From the NCBI GenBank assembly GCA_005808505.1, contig SYLX01000029.1, positions 1 through 44,728 on the forward strand: a DNA stretch of 44,728 nt. The letters run 5' to 3'. The position numbers were made by a program, and so were the translations under genes. Source of the stretch: Bdellovibrionales bacterium (GTDB taxonomy: Bacteria; Bdellovibrionota; Bdellovibrionia; Bdellovibrionales; JAMPXM01). The notes under the pieces are model-generated. The model did not search any database. It was not told the origin of the DNA and saw nothing but the letters and a program-made list of their open reading frames with translations. Positions 1-8,415 of the stretch are shown one piece after another (position 1 is the first letter of the stretch; each line of letters begins with the position of its first letter).

Positions 1-853
1 GAGCTTCTTGAAACGCGACCGCTTTTCCGGCGATCACGTGCTCAAGCGGTCCGCCTTGGATGCCCGGGAAGATCTTCGAGTTGATCTTTTTGAGGTTCTC
101 TTCTGAGCACAGGATCATGCCGCCGCGAGGACCGCGCAGAGTCTTGTGCGTCGTTGTTGTAACGTAGTCCGCATACGGAACCGGTGAAGGGTGAACGCCA
201 CCTGCGACGAGGCCAGCAAAGTGAGCCATATCGACAACGAGCGCAGCACCAACTTCATTTGCGATCTCTTTGAATTTCGCAAAATCGAGCTCGCGCGGAT
301 ATGCGCTGTAGCCCGCGATTAGAATCGTGGGTTTAGTTTCGCGCGCGGTCTTTACGACGGTGTCGAAGTTGATCCGGTGAGTTTGCGGGTCGAGACCATA
401 CGAAGCAGGTTTAAAGAGCAAACCGCTAAAGTTTACGGGCGACCCGTGCGTGAGGTGACCGCCGTGGGAGAGATCCATACCGAGGATCGTGTCACCAGGC
501 TTCGCAACGGCGAGATAAACGCCCATATTTGCCTGGGAGCCTGAGTGAGGCTGCACGTTCGCCGCCCCCGCACCAAAGAGCTTTTTAGCGCGTTCAATTG
601 CGAGCGCTTCGATGTGATCAACGAACTCACAACCACCATAGTAGCGTTTGCCGGGATAACCTTCGGCGTACTTGTTTGTGAGGATGGAGCCTTGAGCTTC
701 CATCACGGCGCGTGAAGCGTAGTTTTCAGAAGCGATCATCTCCAGACCGAATTTTTGGCGATCGGTTTCTTCCAAAAGCCAGCCATGGAGCTCAGGATCG
801 ATCTTCTTCAACGTCTCGGTGTGGGTAGAGGATTCAATCGTCTTGCTAGTCAT
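1..853 (-). CDS. glyA: Serine hydroxymethyltransferase (3' part cut off by window edge)
   Basis: This enzyme uses pyridoxal phosphate to interconvert serine and glycine with tetrahydrofolate, supplying one-carbon units in the cytoplasm. The visible 284 residues match the N-terminal two thirds of the family. They include the early segment [10 protein letters not shown], the segment [10 protein letters not shown], and the cofactor-lysine motif [14 protein letters not shown] with the Schiff-base lysine near residue 237. The start ATG at 853 has a GGGAG ribosome site about nine bases upstream. The C-terminus lies beyond base 1. It is the last visible gene of the minus-strand fatty-acid cluster, about 100 bp after rpiB, so co-transcription is likely but not proven. 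Identification is firm. Confidence 0.96.
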   Translation of the reverse strand, partial: MTSKTIESSTHTETLKKIDPELHGWLLEETDRQKFGLEMIASENYASRAVMEAQGSILTNKYAEGYPGKRYYGGCEFVDHIEALAIERAKKLFGAGAANVQPHSGSQANMGVYLAVAKPGDTILGMDLSHGGHLTHGSPVNFSGLLFKPASYGLDPQTHRINFDTVVKTARETKPTILIAGYSAYPRELDFAKFKEIANEVGAALVVDMAHFAGLVAGGVHPSPVPYADYVTTTTHKTLRGPRGGMILCSEENLKKINSKIFPGIQGGPLEHVIAGKAVAFQEA

Positions 854-952
854 GGCGTAGCTTCTCCCTTTGTAGCCCGGTTGATGTGGGCGGGGGCGCT
901 CTTCAGCCGACGATTGCTCGACGATTCCCAGTGACGGTCACGCGATTTGGGT

Positions 953-1399
953 TTAGCACCCTTCTCGCGGCTGGAGGCCCAGTTTATTAATGCGGTCTTG
1001 GTGGCGACCGCCTTCAAATTTCGTGGAGAGAAAAAGCTCGACGAGCTTTTCGCTTAAAGCCGGATCTACAAGCCGCGCGCCGAGGCACAAGACATTCGCG
1101 TCGTTGTGTTGGCGGGAAAGCAGCGTAGACGCCTCATTCCAGACGAGGGCGGCTCGGACTCCACGGTATCGATTCGCTCTAATGGCCATACCTTGGCCGG
1201 AACCACAGATCAAGACGCCTTGCCCCCCATTCTTTTGGATCTGGGCGGACAAACGATCAGCAAAATCCGGGTAATCCACTCTGGCAGAGTCAGAGGGGCC
1301 GAGGTCGACCCATTCAACATGCGTGAGATTTTTTTTTAGGCGCTCTTTTAACTCGTAGCCGGCGTGGTCTGAAGCGATCAGAAGCTTGGGTTTGGCCAT
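953..1399 (-). CDS. rpiB: Ribose-5-phosphate isomerase B
   Basis: It interconverts ribose 5-phosphate and ribulose 5-phosphate in the pentose phosphate pathway. The 148-residue length is typical of RpiB/LacAB proteins. Visible family marks are the N-terminal KLLIASDHAGYELK, the catalytic-cysteine loop ICGSGQGMAIRANR, and the HNDANVLCLGARL segment with the active-site region. The start ATG at 1399 has only a weak AGGA upstream. The gene lies 33 bp after the fabF stop and about 100 bp before glyA on the same strand. rpiB next to glyA is a common bacterial arrangement, which supports both calls. Confidence 0.95.
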   Translation of the reverse strand: MAKPKLLIASDHAGYELKERLKKNLTHVEWVDLGPSDSARVDYPDFADRLSAQIQKNGGQGVLICGSGQGMAIRANRYRGVRAALVWNEASTLLSRQHNDANVLCLGARLVDPALSEKLVELFLSTKFEGGRHQDRINKLGLQPREGC

Positions 1400-1432
1400 C
1401 GTGTTTTAAGAGTCCTTTTGCTCTAGAGAAAT

Positions 1433-2731
1433 TTAGATTTTTGAGAAAACAAGCGAAGCGTTCGTTCCACCAAAGCCGAAGCTGTTGTTGACGACGTGGA
1501 TGAACTTTCCATCGCGCGCTTTGTGCGGAACGTAATCCAGATCACAATCTTCGCTCGGGTTATCGAGGTTGATCGTGGGCGGAGAGATGTTCTCTTTCAA
1601 GGCCATGATGCTAAACACGCTCTCGATTGCGCCTGCGGCGCCGAGGCTGTGTCCGGTCATGCTCTTGGTTGAGTTTACCCAGATCTTCTTTGCGTGATCG
1701 CCGAAGACAGTCTTGATCGCGTTTGTTTCGAGTCCATCACCCACGGGTGTGCTCGTGCCGTGAGCGTTGATGTATTGAACTTGTTCCGGGTTTACGCGTG
1801 CGTCTTCGAGCGCAAGCTTCATCGCGCGCGCACCGCCCGCACCACCGGGTGCTGGGTTTGTCATATGGTGAGCGTCAGATGTTGTGCCGTAGCCGGTGAC
1901 TTCCGCATAAATGCGGGCACCACGGCGAGCGGCGTGTTCGTAATCTTCAAGAACTAAGATCGCCGCGGCTTCCGAAAGAACAAAGCCGTCGCGATCGCGG
2001 TCAAACGGACGAGACGCCATCTTAGGCTGCTCGTTACGTGTGGAGAGAGCCTTCATGGCCGCAAAGCCGCCAATAGCCATGGGTGTGACGGCTGCTTCCG
2101 CACCGCCTGCCAGCATCACATCGCAAAGTCCACGGCGGATGTAGAGAGCGGCTTCACCGATTGAGTGCGCGCCTGAAGCGCAAGCACTTGTAACTGAATA
2201 ATTCGGTCCACGAAGACCGTAGCGGATCGAGATATTTCCGGCCGCCATGTTCGTGATGACCATCGGGATAAAGAAAGGCGTAATCCGCGAAGGACCGCGC
2301 GCTTTTAAGACGTCATGTTGTGTTTCGATGCCGCCGAGACCACCGATCCCGACACCCACTAAACAACCCGTGCGATTGCCGAGTTCTTCGGTGAAGGTGA
2401 GGCCAGAGTCTTTCACCGCCATATCCGCCGAAGCCATGCTCAGGTGGATGAAGCGATCCATCTTCTTTTGCTCTTTTTTCTCGACGTAAGGCGAAGGATC
2501 GAAATTTTTGATCTCGCCCGCGAAGCGAGCGTCGAAACCGTTGGAATCAAACTGCGTGATGCTATCGATTCCGGATTGTCCGGCGACCGCGTTTTTCCAG
2601 CTCTCCTCGAGGTTGAGGCCAAGGGGAGTCACCATTCCCATGCCCGTGATGACCACGCGGCGTTCGGGGCGTCCGGGAGGACGTTGATAAATATCTTTAG
2701 GGGTGCTGCTGGAATTCGAGCCGGACATCAT
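1433..2731 (-). CDS. fabF: Beta-ketoacyl-ACP synthase II
   Basis: This condensing enzyme elongates acyl-ACP with malonyl-ACP in type II fatty acid synthesis. The 432 residues carry the complete thiolase-fold active site: Cys184 in SVTSACASGAHS, His324 in NAHGTSTPVGD, Lys356 and His361 in STKSMTGHSLGAAGA, and the glycine-rich end NNSFGFGGTN. About 24 residues precede the usual start of the fold (RRVVITGMG), so the N-terminus is slightly extended. Two ATG codons lie in tandem at 2731 and 2728. The GAGG ribosome site is only two bases from the first and five from the second, so the true start may be 2728. It is separated from acpP by 222 bp containing hairpins. Confidence 0.97.
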   Translation of the reverse strand: MMSGSNSSSTPKDIYQRPPGRPERRVVITGMGMVTPLGLNLEESWKNAVAGQSGIDSITQFDSNGFDARFAGEIKNFDPSPYVEKKEQKKMDRFIHLSMASADMAVKDSGLTFTEELGNRTGCLVGVGIGGLGGIETQHDVLKARGPSRITPFFIPMVITNMAAGNISIRYGLRGPNYSVTSACASGAHSIGEAALYIRRGLCDVMLAGGAEAAVTPMAIGGFAAMKALSTRNEQPKMASRPFDRDRDGFVLSEAAAILVLEDYEHAARRGARIYAEVTGYGTTSDAHHMTNPAPGGAGGARAMKLALEDARVNPEQVQYINAHGTSTPVGDGLETNAIKTVFGDHAKKIWVNSTKSMTGHSLGAAGAIESVFSIMALKENISPPTINLDNPSEDCDLDYVPHKARDGKFIHVVNNSFGFGGTNASLVFSKI

Positions 2732-2782
2732 AACCTCACATGATTCGAACTTGATTCGTACTCAAGGTGCCGCGGACCCGGT

Positions 2783-2817
2783 CCCGACGATCTTTGCGCT
2801 GCGCAAAGGCGGTCGGG
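2783..2817 (-). promoter_or_regulatory. Two-tier hairpin between acpP and fabF
   Basis: The sequence shows an outer arm pair CCCGAC/GTCGGG (2783-2788 and 2812-2817) enclosing an inner pair CTTTGCG/CGCAAAG around a CTG loop. There is no T-run on either side, so it is not a classical terminator. Its place 3' of acpP and 5' of fabF on the transcript suggests an RNA processing or attenuation element that lets acpP accumulate above fabF. That role is inferred. Confidence 0.5.
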
Positions 2818-2920
2818 GGCATTCGGTTTCGCCGGGCTTAGTGGCCGAGCAAAATCGTTTCTCGCTTTTTTAAGGAAGCGGCTGAACAAACAAGCGGAAC
2901 AGAGTCAGGTTTACCTTAAA

Positions 2921-2945
2921 GCGCCCCCATCGCGCGACAGGGGCG
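2921..2945 (-). terminator. Hairpin immediately after acpP stop
   Basis: A CGCCCC/GGGGCG stem (2922-2927 and 2940-2945) lies about ten bases downstream of the acpP stop codon on the minus strand. The bases that follow read CTTTAAGG, which is not a real T-tract. It may act as a partial terminator or mRNA 3'-end stabiliser for the abundant acpP message. Confidence 0.35.
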
Positions 2946-2953
2946 TTCGCCGA

Positions 2954-3196
2954 TCAGGCTTTGCCTTTTGTCGAGAGGTAGTTGCAAACGTCAGCAACTG
3001 TCTTGAGCTTCTCAGCGTCTTCATCAGGAATTTCGATTCCGAACTCTTCTTCCATCGCCATAACGAGCTCGACGATGTCGAGGCTGTCGGCACCAAGATC
3101 ATCGATGAAAGAAGCCTCGGGCTTTACGCGCTCAGGGTCTACACCGAGCTGCTCGACGATAACTTCTTTAATCTTGGGTTGTACTGTTGCCATCAT
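2954..3196 (-). CDS. acpP: Acyl carrier protein
   Basis: This small acidic protein carries growing acyl chains on a 4'-phosphopantetheine arm during fatty acid synthesis. The 80 residues show the canonical motif [20 protein letters not shown], where Ser38 is the phosphopantetheine attachment site. Length and acidity are typical. Start ATG 3196 has a strong GGAGGT site six bases upstream; a second ATG follows directly at 3193. The gene lies between fabG and fabF, the usual order. It is flanked 3' by hairpins that probably set its mRNA level apart from fabF. Confidence 0.98.
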   Translation of the reverse strand: MMATVQPKIKEVIVEQLGVDPERVKPEASFIDDLGADSLDIVELVMAMEEEFGIEIPDEDAEKLKTVADVCNYLSTKGKA

Positions 3197-3280
3197 TTTC
3201 TACCTCCGTGCGATCTGTTTTCGTTTTCTACGACTAAATATCAGGAATTTATAGCTGATGCCGTGGGCATCACGCCGGAA

Positions 3281-4036
3281 TCACATATACAAGCCGCCAT
3301 TCACGCTGAGTGTGTGGCCGGTGATGTACTTGGATTCCGGGCTGAGCAAGAACGCTGTGGCCGACGCGATGTCTTCAACATCGCCGAGGGCATTGAGCGG
3401 AACTTTTGCGAGAATCGCTTCTTTTTGCTGATCGGTCAGCACGTCCGTCATCTCCGTGACGATGAAGCCAGGAGCGATGCAGTTGACGCGTACATTGCGC
3501 GAAGCAACTTCTTGCGCCACCGACTTTGTAAAGCCTTCCACGCCCGCTTTGCTGGCGGCGTAGTTGCTTTGTCCGGGGTTCCCCATTTCGCCGATCACGC
3601 TCGTGATGTTCACGATCGATCCCGTGCGGGCTTTGATCATGAGTTTCACGGCAGCGCGTGTGCAGAGGAAGGCGCCTTTTAGATTCGTATTGATAACGCT
3701 CTCAAAATCTTCGGTCTTCATGCGAAGAAGAAGCTGATCGCGAGTGATGCCTGCATTATTGACGAGGCCGTCGAGCTTACCGAATGTTTTTGCGACTTCA
3801 TCGAATGCAGCCTGAACCGAAGCCTCATCGCCGACATTCAATTGAAGGCGAATGTGACCTTCGCCGGGAAGCGACTCGAGAACCTTCTGTGCAGAATCCG
3901 GATTCGACGAGTACGTGATCGCAACGCGTGCGCCCTCAGCTGCGAGTTTGCGCGCGATACCCGCACCGATTCCACGGCTGGAACCCGTGACTAAGATACA
4001 CTTTCCCTGAAATCGTCCAGCCGCCGCCGTGGTCAA
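3281..4036 (-). CDS. fabG: 3-oxoacyl-ACP reductase
   Basis: It performs the NADPH-dependent reduction of 3-ketoacyl-ACP, the first reductive step of the elongation cycle. The 251 residues show a short-chain dehydrogenase fold with the cofactor loop TGSSRGIG (about residues 17-24), the NNAG motif near 93-96, and the catalytic set Ser146, Tyr159 and Lys163 (SNYAASKAG). The start codon is TTG at 4036, overlapping the fabD stop (TTGA) with AAGGGG seven bases upstream. This is a translationally coupled pair. Confidence 0.97.
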   Translation of the reverse strand: MTTAAAGRFQGKCILVTGSSRGIGAGIARKLAAEGARVAITYSSNPDSAQKVLESLPGEGHIRLQLNVGDEASVQAAFDEVAKTFGKLDGLVNNAGITRDQLLLRMKTEDFESVINTNLKGAFLCTRAAVKLMIKARTGSIVNITSVIGEMGNPGQSNYAASKAGVEGFTKSVAQEVASRNVRVNCIAPGFIVTEMTDVLTDQQKEAILAKVPLNALGDVEDIASATAFLLSPESKYITGHTLSVNGGLYM

Positions 4037-5004
4037 TGAACTGCCCCTTTGATCGCGGATTCAAGATTTTTAAGCTCGTCTAAAGTATTGATATTGAACG
4101 GCGTAGGGGCTTCTGAGTCAATTTTTTTCGCAAGGCCGCTCAACACCTTTCCGGAGCCAAACTCGATAGAGCGAGTAGCTCCGAGTTCTTTTAAGCGAGC
4201 CATGCAGCGTGTCCACAGCACTGCTCCCGAGACTTGCTTCACTAGATTGTCTCGAAGCTGTGCTGCGCTCGTCGTCTCCTGAGCCGAAACGTTTTGCACG
4301 ATCGGCCAATGAGCGTCGTTAAACTTCGTTTCCGAAAGCACTAGCCGCATCTGTTCTTCAGCAGGCTTCATCAGCGAGCAGTGAAAAGGTGCAGAGACCT
4401 GCAGCGGAATCAACTTCATGCGGGGGGTCTCGGGTTGGAAGATGTCCGCTTTTGCGTTTGTCTTCATCCAGTCGATCAGCTTCTGCGAGCCGCTGATGAC
4501 GACCTGCCCGGGAGCGTTAAAATTTGCGGGCTCAATCGGCTTAAGGCCTGAGTTTTCTTCCGACCAGCGGCAGAGCTTAACGATTTGCTCTTCGCTCAAT
4601 CCCATAACTGCCACCATCCCGCCCTGGCCGACAGGCACGGCTTTCTGCATCGCTTGACCGCGGATGCGGACGGCGCGCAAAGCATCGGAAAAACTTAAAG
4701 CACCAGCTGTGACAACTGCAGCGTATTCGCCGACGGAGTGACCCGCAGCTGCCGAGATTTTTACTCCTGTCGTTTCTTGTACGACTCGAAAAGTCGCCGT
4801 CGAAACGAGAAGCAGTGCGGGCTGCGTGTTTTCCGTCAGTTGAAGGTCTGACTCAGGTCCCTCGAAGCAGAGCTTTTTAAAATCTTGCTTGAGCGTGTCG
4901 CTAGCTTCTTCAAAGGCTTGCTTTGCGCTGGCGAAGTTCTCAAAGAGAAATTTGCCCATTCCAACTGATTGACTGCCCTGACCAGGAAAAAGTGCCGCCC
5001 ACAT
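4033..5004 (-). CDS. fabD: Malonyl-CoA:ACP transacylase
   Basis: It transfers malonyl from CoA to acyl carrier protein, feeding the elongation cycle. The 323 residues begin with the family signature FPGQGSQSVGMG and contain the nucleophile motif GHSVGEYAA with Ser90. The catalytic histidine is likely in the SAPFHCSLM segment near residue 210. Length is usual (about 310). Only three bases separate it from the fabH stop upstream, and it overlaps fabG downstream by four bases, so fabH-fabD-fabG form one tightly coupled unit. Confidence 0.97.
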   Translation of the reverse strand: MWAALFPGQGSQSVGMGKFLFENFASAKQAFEEASDTLKQDFKKLCFEGPESDLQLTENTQPALLLVSTATFRVVQETTGVKISAAAGHSVGEYAAVVTAGALSFSDALRAVRIRGQAMQKAVPVGQGGMVAVMGLSEEQIVKLCRWSEENSGLKPIEPANFNAPGQVVISGSQKLIDWMKTNAKADIFQPETPRMKLIPLQVSAPFHCSLMKPAEEQMRLVLSETKFNDAHWPIVQNVSAQETTSAAQLRDNLVKQVSGAVLWTRCMARLKELGATRSIEFGSGKVLSGLAKKIDSEAPTPFNINTLDELKNLESAIKGAVH

Positions 5005-5007
5005 GGC

Positions 5008-6009
5008 TTAGTACCTCAACATCACGGTGCCGGTTGTGAGACCCGCGCCGAAAGCGGTGAGAAGAACGTTTTGACCGCGTTTAATGCGCCCGTCGCGAAT
5101 CGCTTCATCGAACGCGACAGGAACGGTCGCTGCCGAAGTATTGCCCGTTTCGTGGACGTTGATGACCACTTTCTCAACCGGAATTCCGAAGGAGCTAGCG
5201 ACCGCATCCATGATGCGGATGTTGGCCTGGTGAGGAATGAGCCAATCGACCTGATCGATCGTCAATCCTGTCGCCTCGAGTGCTGATTGGCACCCGGAGG
5301 TCATCGTGCGAACAGCGTTTTTGAAGATCTCGCGTCCCTTCATGCGAACGTATTGGAGATCGTTATCGAGAACTTCTTTAGAGAACGGCATCGCCGAACC
5401 ACCTGCCGGGAGCACAAAGAGCTCACCTAGTGAGCCGTCAGCGCCTGCTGTGGCGCTTAAGATAGCGGAGTCTTGACCAGCTTCCGCGCGACTACAAATT
5501 GCAGCTCCGGCAGCATCACCGAAGAGGATGCAGGTTTCGCGATCTTTGTAATTGACGAGGCGATTCAGAATTTCAGCGCCGATCACGAGGACGTGTTTGT
5601 AAAAACCCGTGCGAATGAACTGGTCAGCCACGGTTAGGCCGTAAACAAAGCCCGAACAAGCGGCCGATAAATCGAAGGCCATGATGTGACGAGCGCCCAG
5701 CTTCGTCTGAAGGGTGCAGGCAGCTGAAGGCATGATGCGATCCGGACTCACGGTACAAAAGATAATGCAGTCGAGATCTTCGGCTTTGAGATTTGCTGCT
5801 TCGAGAGCTCGTTGGGAGGCAATCAACGCAAGATCAGTCGTGACTTGATCGGGAGCCGCGATATGCCGGTTTTTAATTCCCGTGCGCTCAACGATCCAGT
5901 CGTGATTCGTATCGACCAACTTTTCGAGGTCGGTGTTAGAGAGGACTTTTTCCGGAAGGTAAGAACCGGTACCTGAAATACGAGTGCGAAATTGAGTTGC
6001 CGCTGTCAT
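5008..6009 (-). CDS. fabH: Beta-ketoacyl-ACP synthase III
   Basis: It starts fatty acid synthesis by condensing an acyl-CoA primer with malonyl-ACP. The 333 residues carry the family's Cys-His-Asn triad: Cys118 in DLSAACSGFVYGL, His260 in LIPHQANIRIMD and Asn290 in HETGNTSAATVP. Length is typical. The start ATG at 6009 is followed by MTAATQF, with AAAGG about ten bases upstream. A gap of 325 bp separates it from rpmF, where plsX is often found in other bacteria; no plsX is present here. Confidence 0.97.
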   Translation of the reverse strand: MTAATQFRTRISGTGSYLPEKVLSNTDLEKLVDTNHDWIVERTGIKNRHIAAPDQVTTDLALIASQRALEAANLKAEDLDCIIFCTVSPDRIMPSAACTLQTKLGARHIMAFDLSAACSGFVYGLTVADQFIRTGFYKHVLVIGAEILNRLVNYKDRETCILFGDAAGAAICSRAEAGQDSAILSATAGADGSLGELFVLPAGGSAMPFSKEVLDNDLQYVRMKGREIFKNAVRTMTSGCQSALEATGLTIDQVDWLIPHQANIRIMDAVASSFGIPVEKVVINVHETGNTSAATVPVAFDEAIRDGRIKRGQNVLLTAFGAGLTTGTVMLRY

Positions 6010-6334
6010 CCCGTGACCTTTTTCCTTTGGCGTCCCGTTAAGCGAGAGGGCCGTTATGCGAAGGAATGCGATTGATTCGAATGTACGTAAGTCGTTTACG
6101 CCACAGTCTATGACGTTGGGCTATGGCGGAGGCAAGCGAGATTCGATTTCGTTCGCCTTCGCAAGGCGCGGTCGATCGAGAACCGCGGGCGAGCGCCCGA
6201 TCTGTATTCGGTGACGCCAAGACAATAGAAAACCTTGGCCCTAACGGAACGTCAGGGCAGGAAGGTGAAAATCGAGTTTCGCTTGAGGAGTCGTCTTCCG
6301 GAGATTTACGGAGCAGACGTCTCATCCGAGTCGA
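6010..6334 (-). other. rpmF-fabH intergenic region without a supported gene
   Basis: These 325 bases hold no open frame that resembles a protein family. A 95-codon minus frame is present but arginine- and serine-rich with no motif. Just after the rpmF stop there is a near-palindrome around AGACGTCT (about 6314-6330), possibly an mRNA 3' hairpin, without a T-run. A promoter for fabH may lie in the AT-richer stretch at 6060-6120, but no convincing -35/-10 pair was found. Confidence 0.4.
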
Positions 6335-6517
6335 TTAGGCTTGTTTAGCCGCGACGACTTCTTTGCCTTTGTAATAGCCGCAAGATTTGCAGACGTGGTG
6401 AGGCTTTGCGAGACCGCCGCAGTTCGGGCAGTTAACAGTTGTCGTGCGCTCAAGGAAATCGTGCGAGCGGCGCATTCCAATTTTCGAACGCGTTTTACGC
6501 TTCTTGGGGGTCGGCAT
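6335..6517 (-). CDS. rpmF: 50S ribosomal protein L32
   Basis: This is a structural protein of the large ribosomal subunit. The reading frame extends upstream to 6574, but the conserved start MPTPKKRKTRSKIGMRR begins at 6517 with an AGGAG ribosome site eight bases before it, giving 60 residues, the usual size. Two CxxC pairs (CPNCGG and CKSCGY) form the zinc-ribbon of the zinc-containing L32 type. It heads the fatty-acid cluster as in many bacteria, but without the usual DUF177/YceD gene upstream or plsX downstream. Confidence 0.96.
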   Translation of the reverse strand: MPTPKKRKTRSKIGMRRSHDFLERTTTVNCPNCGGLAKPHHVCKSCGYYKGKEVVAAKQA

Positions 6518-6925
6518 AGTACTCTCCTGCAATTCGGCGACGTTTATACGCCCGGCCTGAAACAAGTAGCTCAAGAAGTTCCGAAGCCACGCGCAATCAG
6601 GGCCAAAGGTTCAGTTCAAAAGAGTCGAGAATCTATTACATTTCTGAACAAAATCAACAATTAAATCGATCTCTCTGAATTGCTTCATTGCGCGCTAGTC
6701 GCGGGAGCCGGAATGGCTCTCTAGAAGCCAAATTTAACGGATTCGGCACCTTATCTTTTGCGGCGGAATGCGGGCGCCCAAGGTCTCGACAGCCGAAACC
6801 AAAAAAAGGCCCCGGCAGGGATGCGTTTGTCCCAGATCGATTTTAAAAGCGGCCCACAAGGGCAAAGCTTTGCATTTTATCTGCCTTGAAGGCTGGGCGC
6901 TCCAGCTCGATTCGAGGAGGGTTCC
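6518..6925. other. Divergent intergenic region between rpmF and a secreted-protein gene
   Basis: These 408 bases separate the minus-strand rpmF operon from the plus-strand gene at 6926. They contain a candidate promoter for rpmF (6633-6660) and the palindrome AAAGCTTT near 6864. A plus-strand GGAGG ribosome site ends six bases before the ATG at 6926. No gene was recognised. Confidence 0.5.
6633..6660 (-). promoter_or_regulatory. Candidate sigma-70 promoter of the rpmF-fab cluster
   Basis: On the minus strand TTGTTG (6655-6660) and TAATAG (6633-6638) are spaced by 16 bases, in the AT-rich upstream flank of rpmF, which would give a leader of about 110 bases. The elements are imperfect, so this is a pattern match only. 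Confidence 0.35.
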
Positions 6926-7300
6926 ATGAAAGTCACTTTGCTCGTTCTAGCCGCTGCTTTTGCTGTAACCGGCAGCGAAGCTTTTGCTCGTGATCGCGCG
7001 ATGTTAAACAAAGCGCTGGAACTTTCACTTCAAGAACGCGCAAATGTCGAGAACACGTATAAAGCCAAAGAAGCCTCAAACAAAGCTTCTGCTAAAGTCA
7101 TGAAGGGCCCGAAAGCGATCAACTTGGAAATTGGCGATGAGCTCGGAGTTTCTGAGAGCGGGGAGTTTGACCGCTCAAGCCAACGCCGAATCGCTAAAGA
7201 GCGCCCCTATCGCGAAAAAGCGGAGAGCAAAAAACTCGATCAGGAATGGAATGAAGTAAATCAGTCCATGCGTGAATACGACGAAACAGGCACGCGCTGA
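6926..7300 (+). CDS. Small secreted protein of unknown function
   Basis: The 124 residues start with a clear signal peptide (MKVTLLVLAAAFAVTGSEAFA, probable cleavage after AFA near residue 21). The mature part is highly charged, rich in Lys, Glu and Arg, and probably helical with no cysteines. GGAGG lies six bases before the ATG. Its stop is only three bases from the stop of the convergent CoA-binding gene. No family was recognised. Periplasmic location follows from the signal peptide; function is unknown. Confidence 0.8.
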   Translation: MKVTLLVLAAAFAVTGSEAFARDRAMLNKALELSLQERANVENTYKAKEASNKASAKVMKGPKAINLEIGDELGVSESGEFDRSSQRRIAKERPYREKAESKKLDQEWNEVNQSMREYDETGTR

Positions 7301-7303
7301 GTT

Positions 7304-7741
7304 TTAAAGTAGGCGCGCGTGTTCGCGGAGGATGCAGAGATCGGAAACAACTTTGAGTCCGAGCTGCTCAGCGCGCTTTTCTGCCTCAGGATGCGTAACG
7401 CCTTGTTGAAGCCACAAAAGCTTAGGTCTCCGGTCCGCTGGCTTATCTTTAATCCATTCAGCGATCTCTTCTACGACCTGCGGAATCGCTTCAGAATTCC
7501 GAAAAACATCAATGATGTCGACATCCTGCTTGAGGTCTTTCAAGCTTTCCACGCAGGGCCTGCCCAAGATTTCGGGAGGCGACGCTGGGCGCACCCCATA
7601 GATTTCGTAGCCCTGCTCAATCATATATTGAGTGACGCCGTAGCTCGGCCTCGCCCTCACCGGGCTTAACCCAATAACCGCGATCCTTTTGCCTGTCTCA
7701 AGAAGCTTTCTGAGCTCAGGATCTGGAAGTTTTCTCGCCAC
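7304..7741 (-). CDS. CoA-binding domain protein (YccU family)
   Basis: The 145 residues form a single Rossmann-like CoA-binding domain of the CoA_binding_2/YccU type. Marks are the first strand and loop RIAVIGLSPVRARPSYGV (about residues 18-35), the segment IYGVRPASPPEILG, DVDIIDVFRNSEAIP, the LWLQQGV segment, and the C-terminal DLCILREHARL, which corresponds to the conserved cysteine and EH-R-L ending of the family. The physiological role of these proteins is not established. It is transcribed toward the small secreted-protein gene and 44 bp downstream of the recombinase gene. Confidence 0.88.
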   Translation of the reverse strand: MARKLPDPELRKLLETGKRIAVIGLSPVRARPSYGVTQYMIEQGYEIYGVRPASPPEILGRPCVESLKDLKQDVDIIDVFRNSEAIPQVVEEIAEWIKDKPADRRPKLLWLQQGVTHPEAEKRAEQLGLKVVSDLCILREHARLL

Positions 7742-7785
7742 CGCGCCCCCTCATTTGCAGAATCCAAAGACGACTCACGTTTGAA

Positions 7786-8331
7786 TTACAGAATGAGTTT
7801 CCTCAATTCCTGCTGAGAGTAAACGTAATCCGCATAGATCATCGTATTCGTAATATTTCTGTGACCCAGCGCTACCTGAACGAGTCGGATATCTTTGGTT
7901 TTTCGGTACAGCCGGATCGCGAAGGTGTGCCGAAGCGAGTGGAATTTCTTGGGTACCGGTCGGTACCAATCCCAGATTTGACGAAGTCGGTGATAGCCGA
8001 TTGGAAAAAGCGCTTCTTTGCGGTCGGCGGTTTTTGCGTACTCGACTAGACGTTCGAACAGCAGGGGAGGAAGTGGAAGCTCCCGGTCATTACTTCCCTT
8101 AATTCCACGAATGAAAAGGGTGCCGTCATAGGCGTTCAGATCCACGTGCCGAAGTTCTAAAATTTCGGTGGCCCGAGCCCCGGTTCTCAGAGCGAGTTGG
8201 AGAGCGAGAACATCCCGAGTCGAATTTGAAAAATCCTTCTCCAGGATGGCTTCAAGACGGTCTACCTCGGGGTCGAGCAGATACTTGTTTTTGTTCAGGG
8301 CGTACCGAGCTGCCATTCTATTGCTCCGCAT
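7786..8331 (-). CDS. Minimal tyrosine recombinase (FimB/FimE-sized, catalytic domain only)
   Basis: This site-specific DNA recombinase has only about 181 residues. All tyrosine-recombinase catalytic residues are visible (numbered from ATG 8331): Arg53 in TGARATEILEL, Lys78 in RGIKGSND, His131 and Arg134 in HSLRHTFA, His157 in LGHRN, and the tyrosine nucleophile near 166 in NTMIYADY. The N-terminal core-binding domain found in Xer proteins and most phage integrases (about 100 residues) is missing, a layout like the fimbrial switch recombinases FimB/FimE. A TTG codon sits directly upstream of the ATG and no good ribosome site is visible, so the start is uncertain. It is divergent from a helix-turn-helix gene across an AT-rich region with repeats. 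Its substrate site is unknown. Confidence 0.85.
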   Translation of the reverse strand: MRSNRMAARYALNKNKYLLDPEVDRLEAILEKDFSNSTRDVLALQLALRTGARATEILELRHVDLNAYDGTLFIRGIKGSNDRELPLPPLLFERLVEYAKTADRKEALFPIGYHRLRQIWDWYRPVPKKFHSLRHTFAIRLYRKTKDIRLVQVALGHRNITNTMIYADYVYSQQELRKLIL

Positions 8332-8415
8332 CAAGCGCGCGAGTCGATTTTTTCGAGAGCTTTTTCCGAAAATCGGGGGTGGCCATCACCCTACAGGCCG
8401 ACGAATTTCCGTGTC

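Noticed and set aside
6038-6325. 95-codon minus-strand open frame between rpmF and fabH
   Set aside because: It is Arg/Ser/Pro-rich, has no motif, and does not resemble PlsX, which would be expected here and is about 330 residues long.
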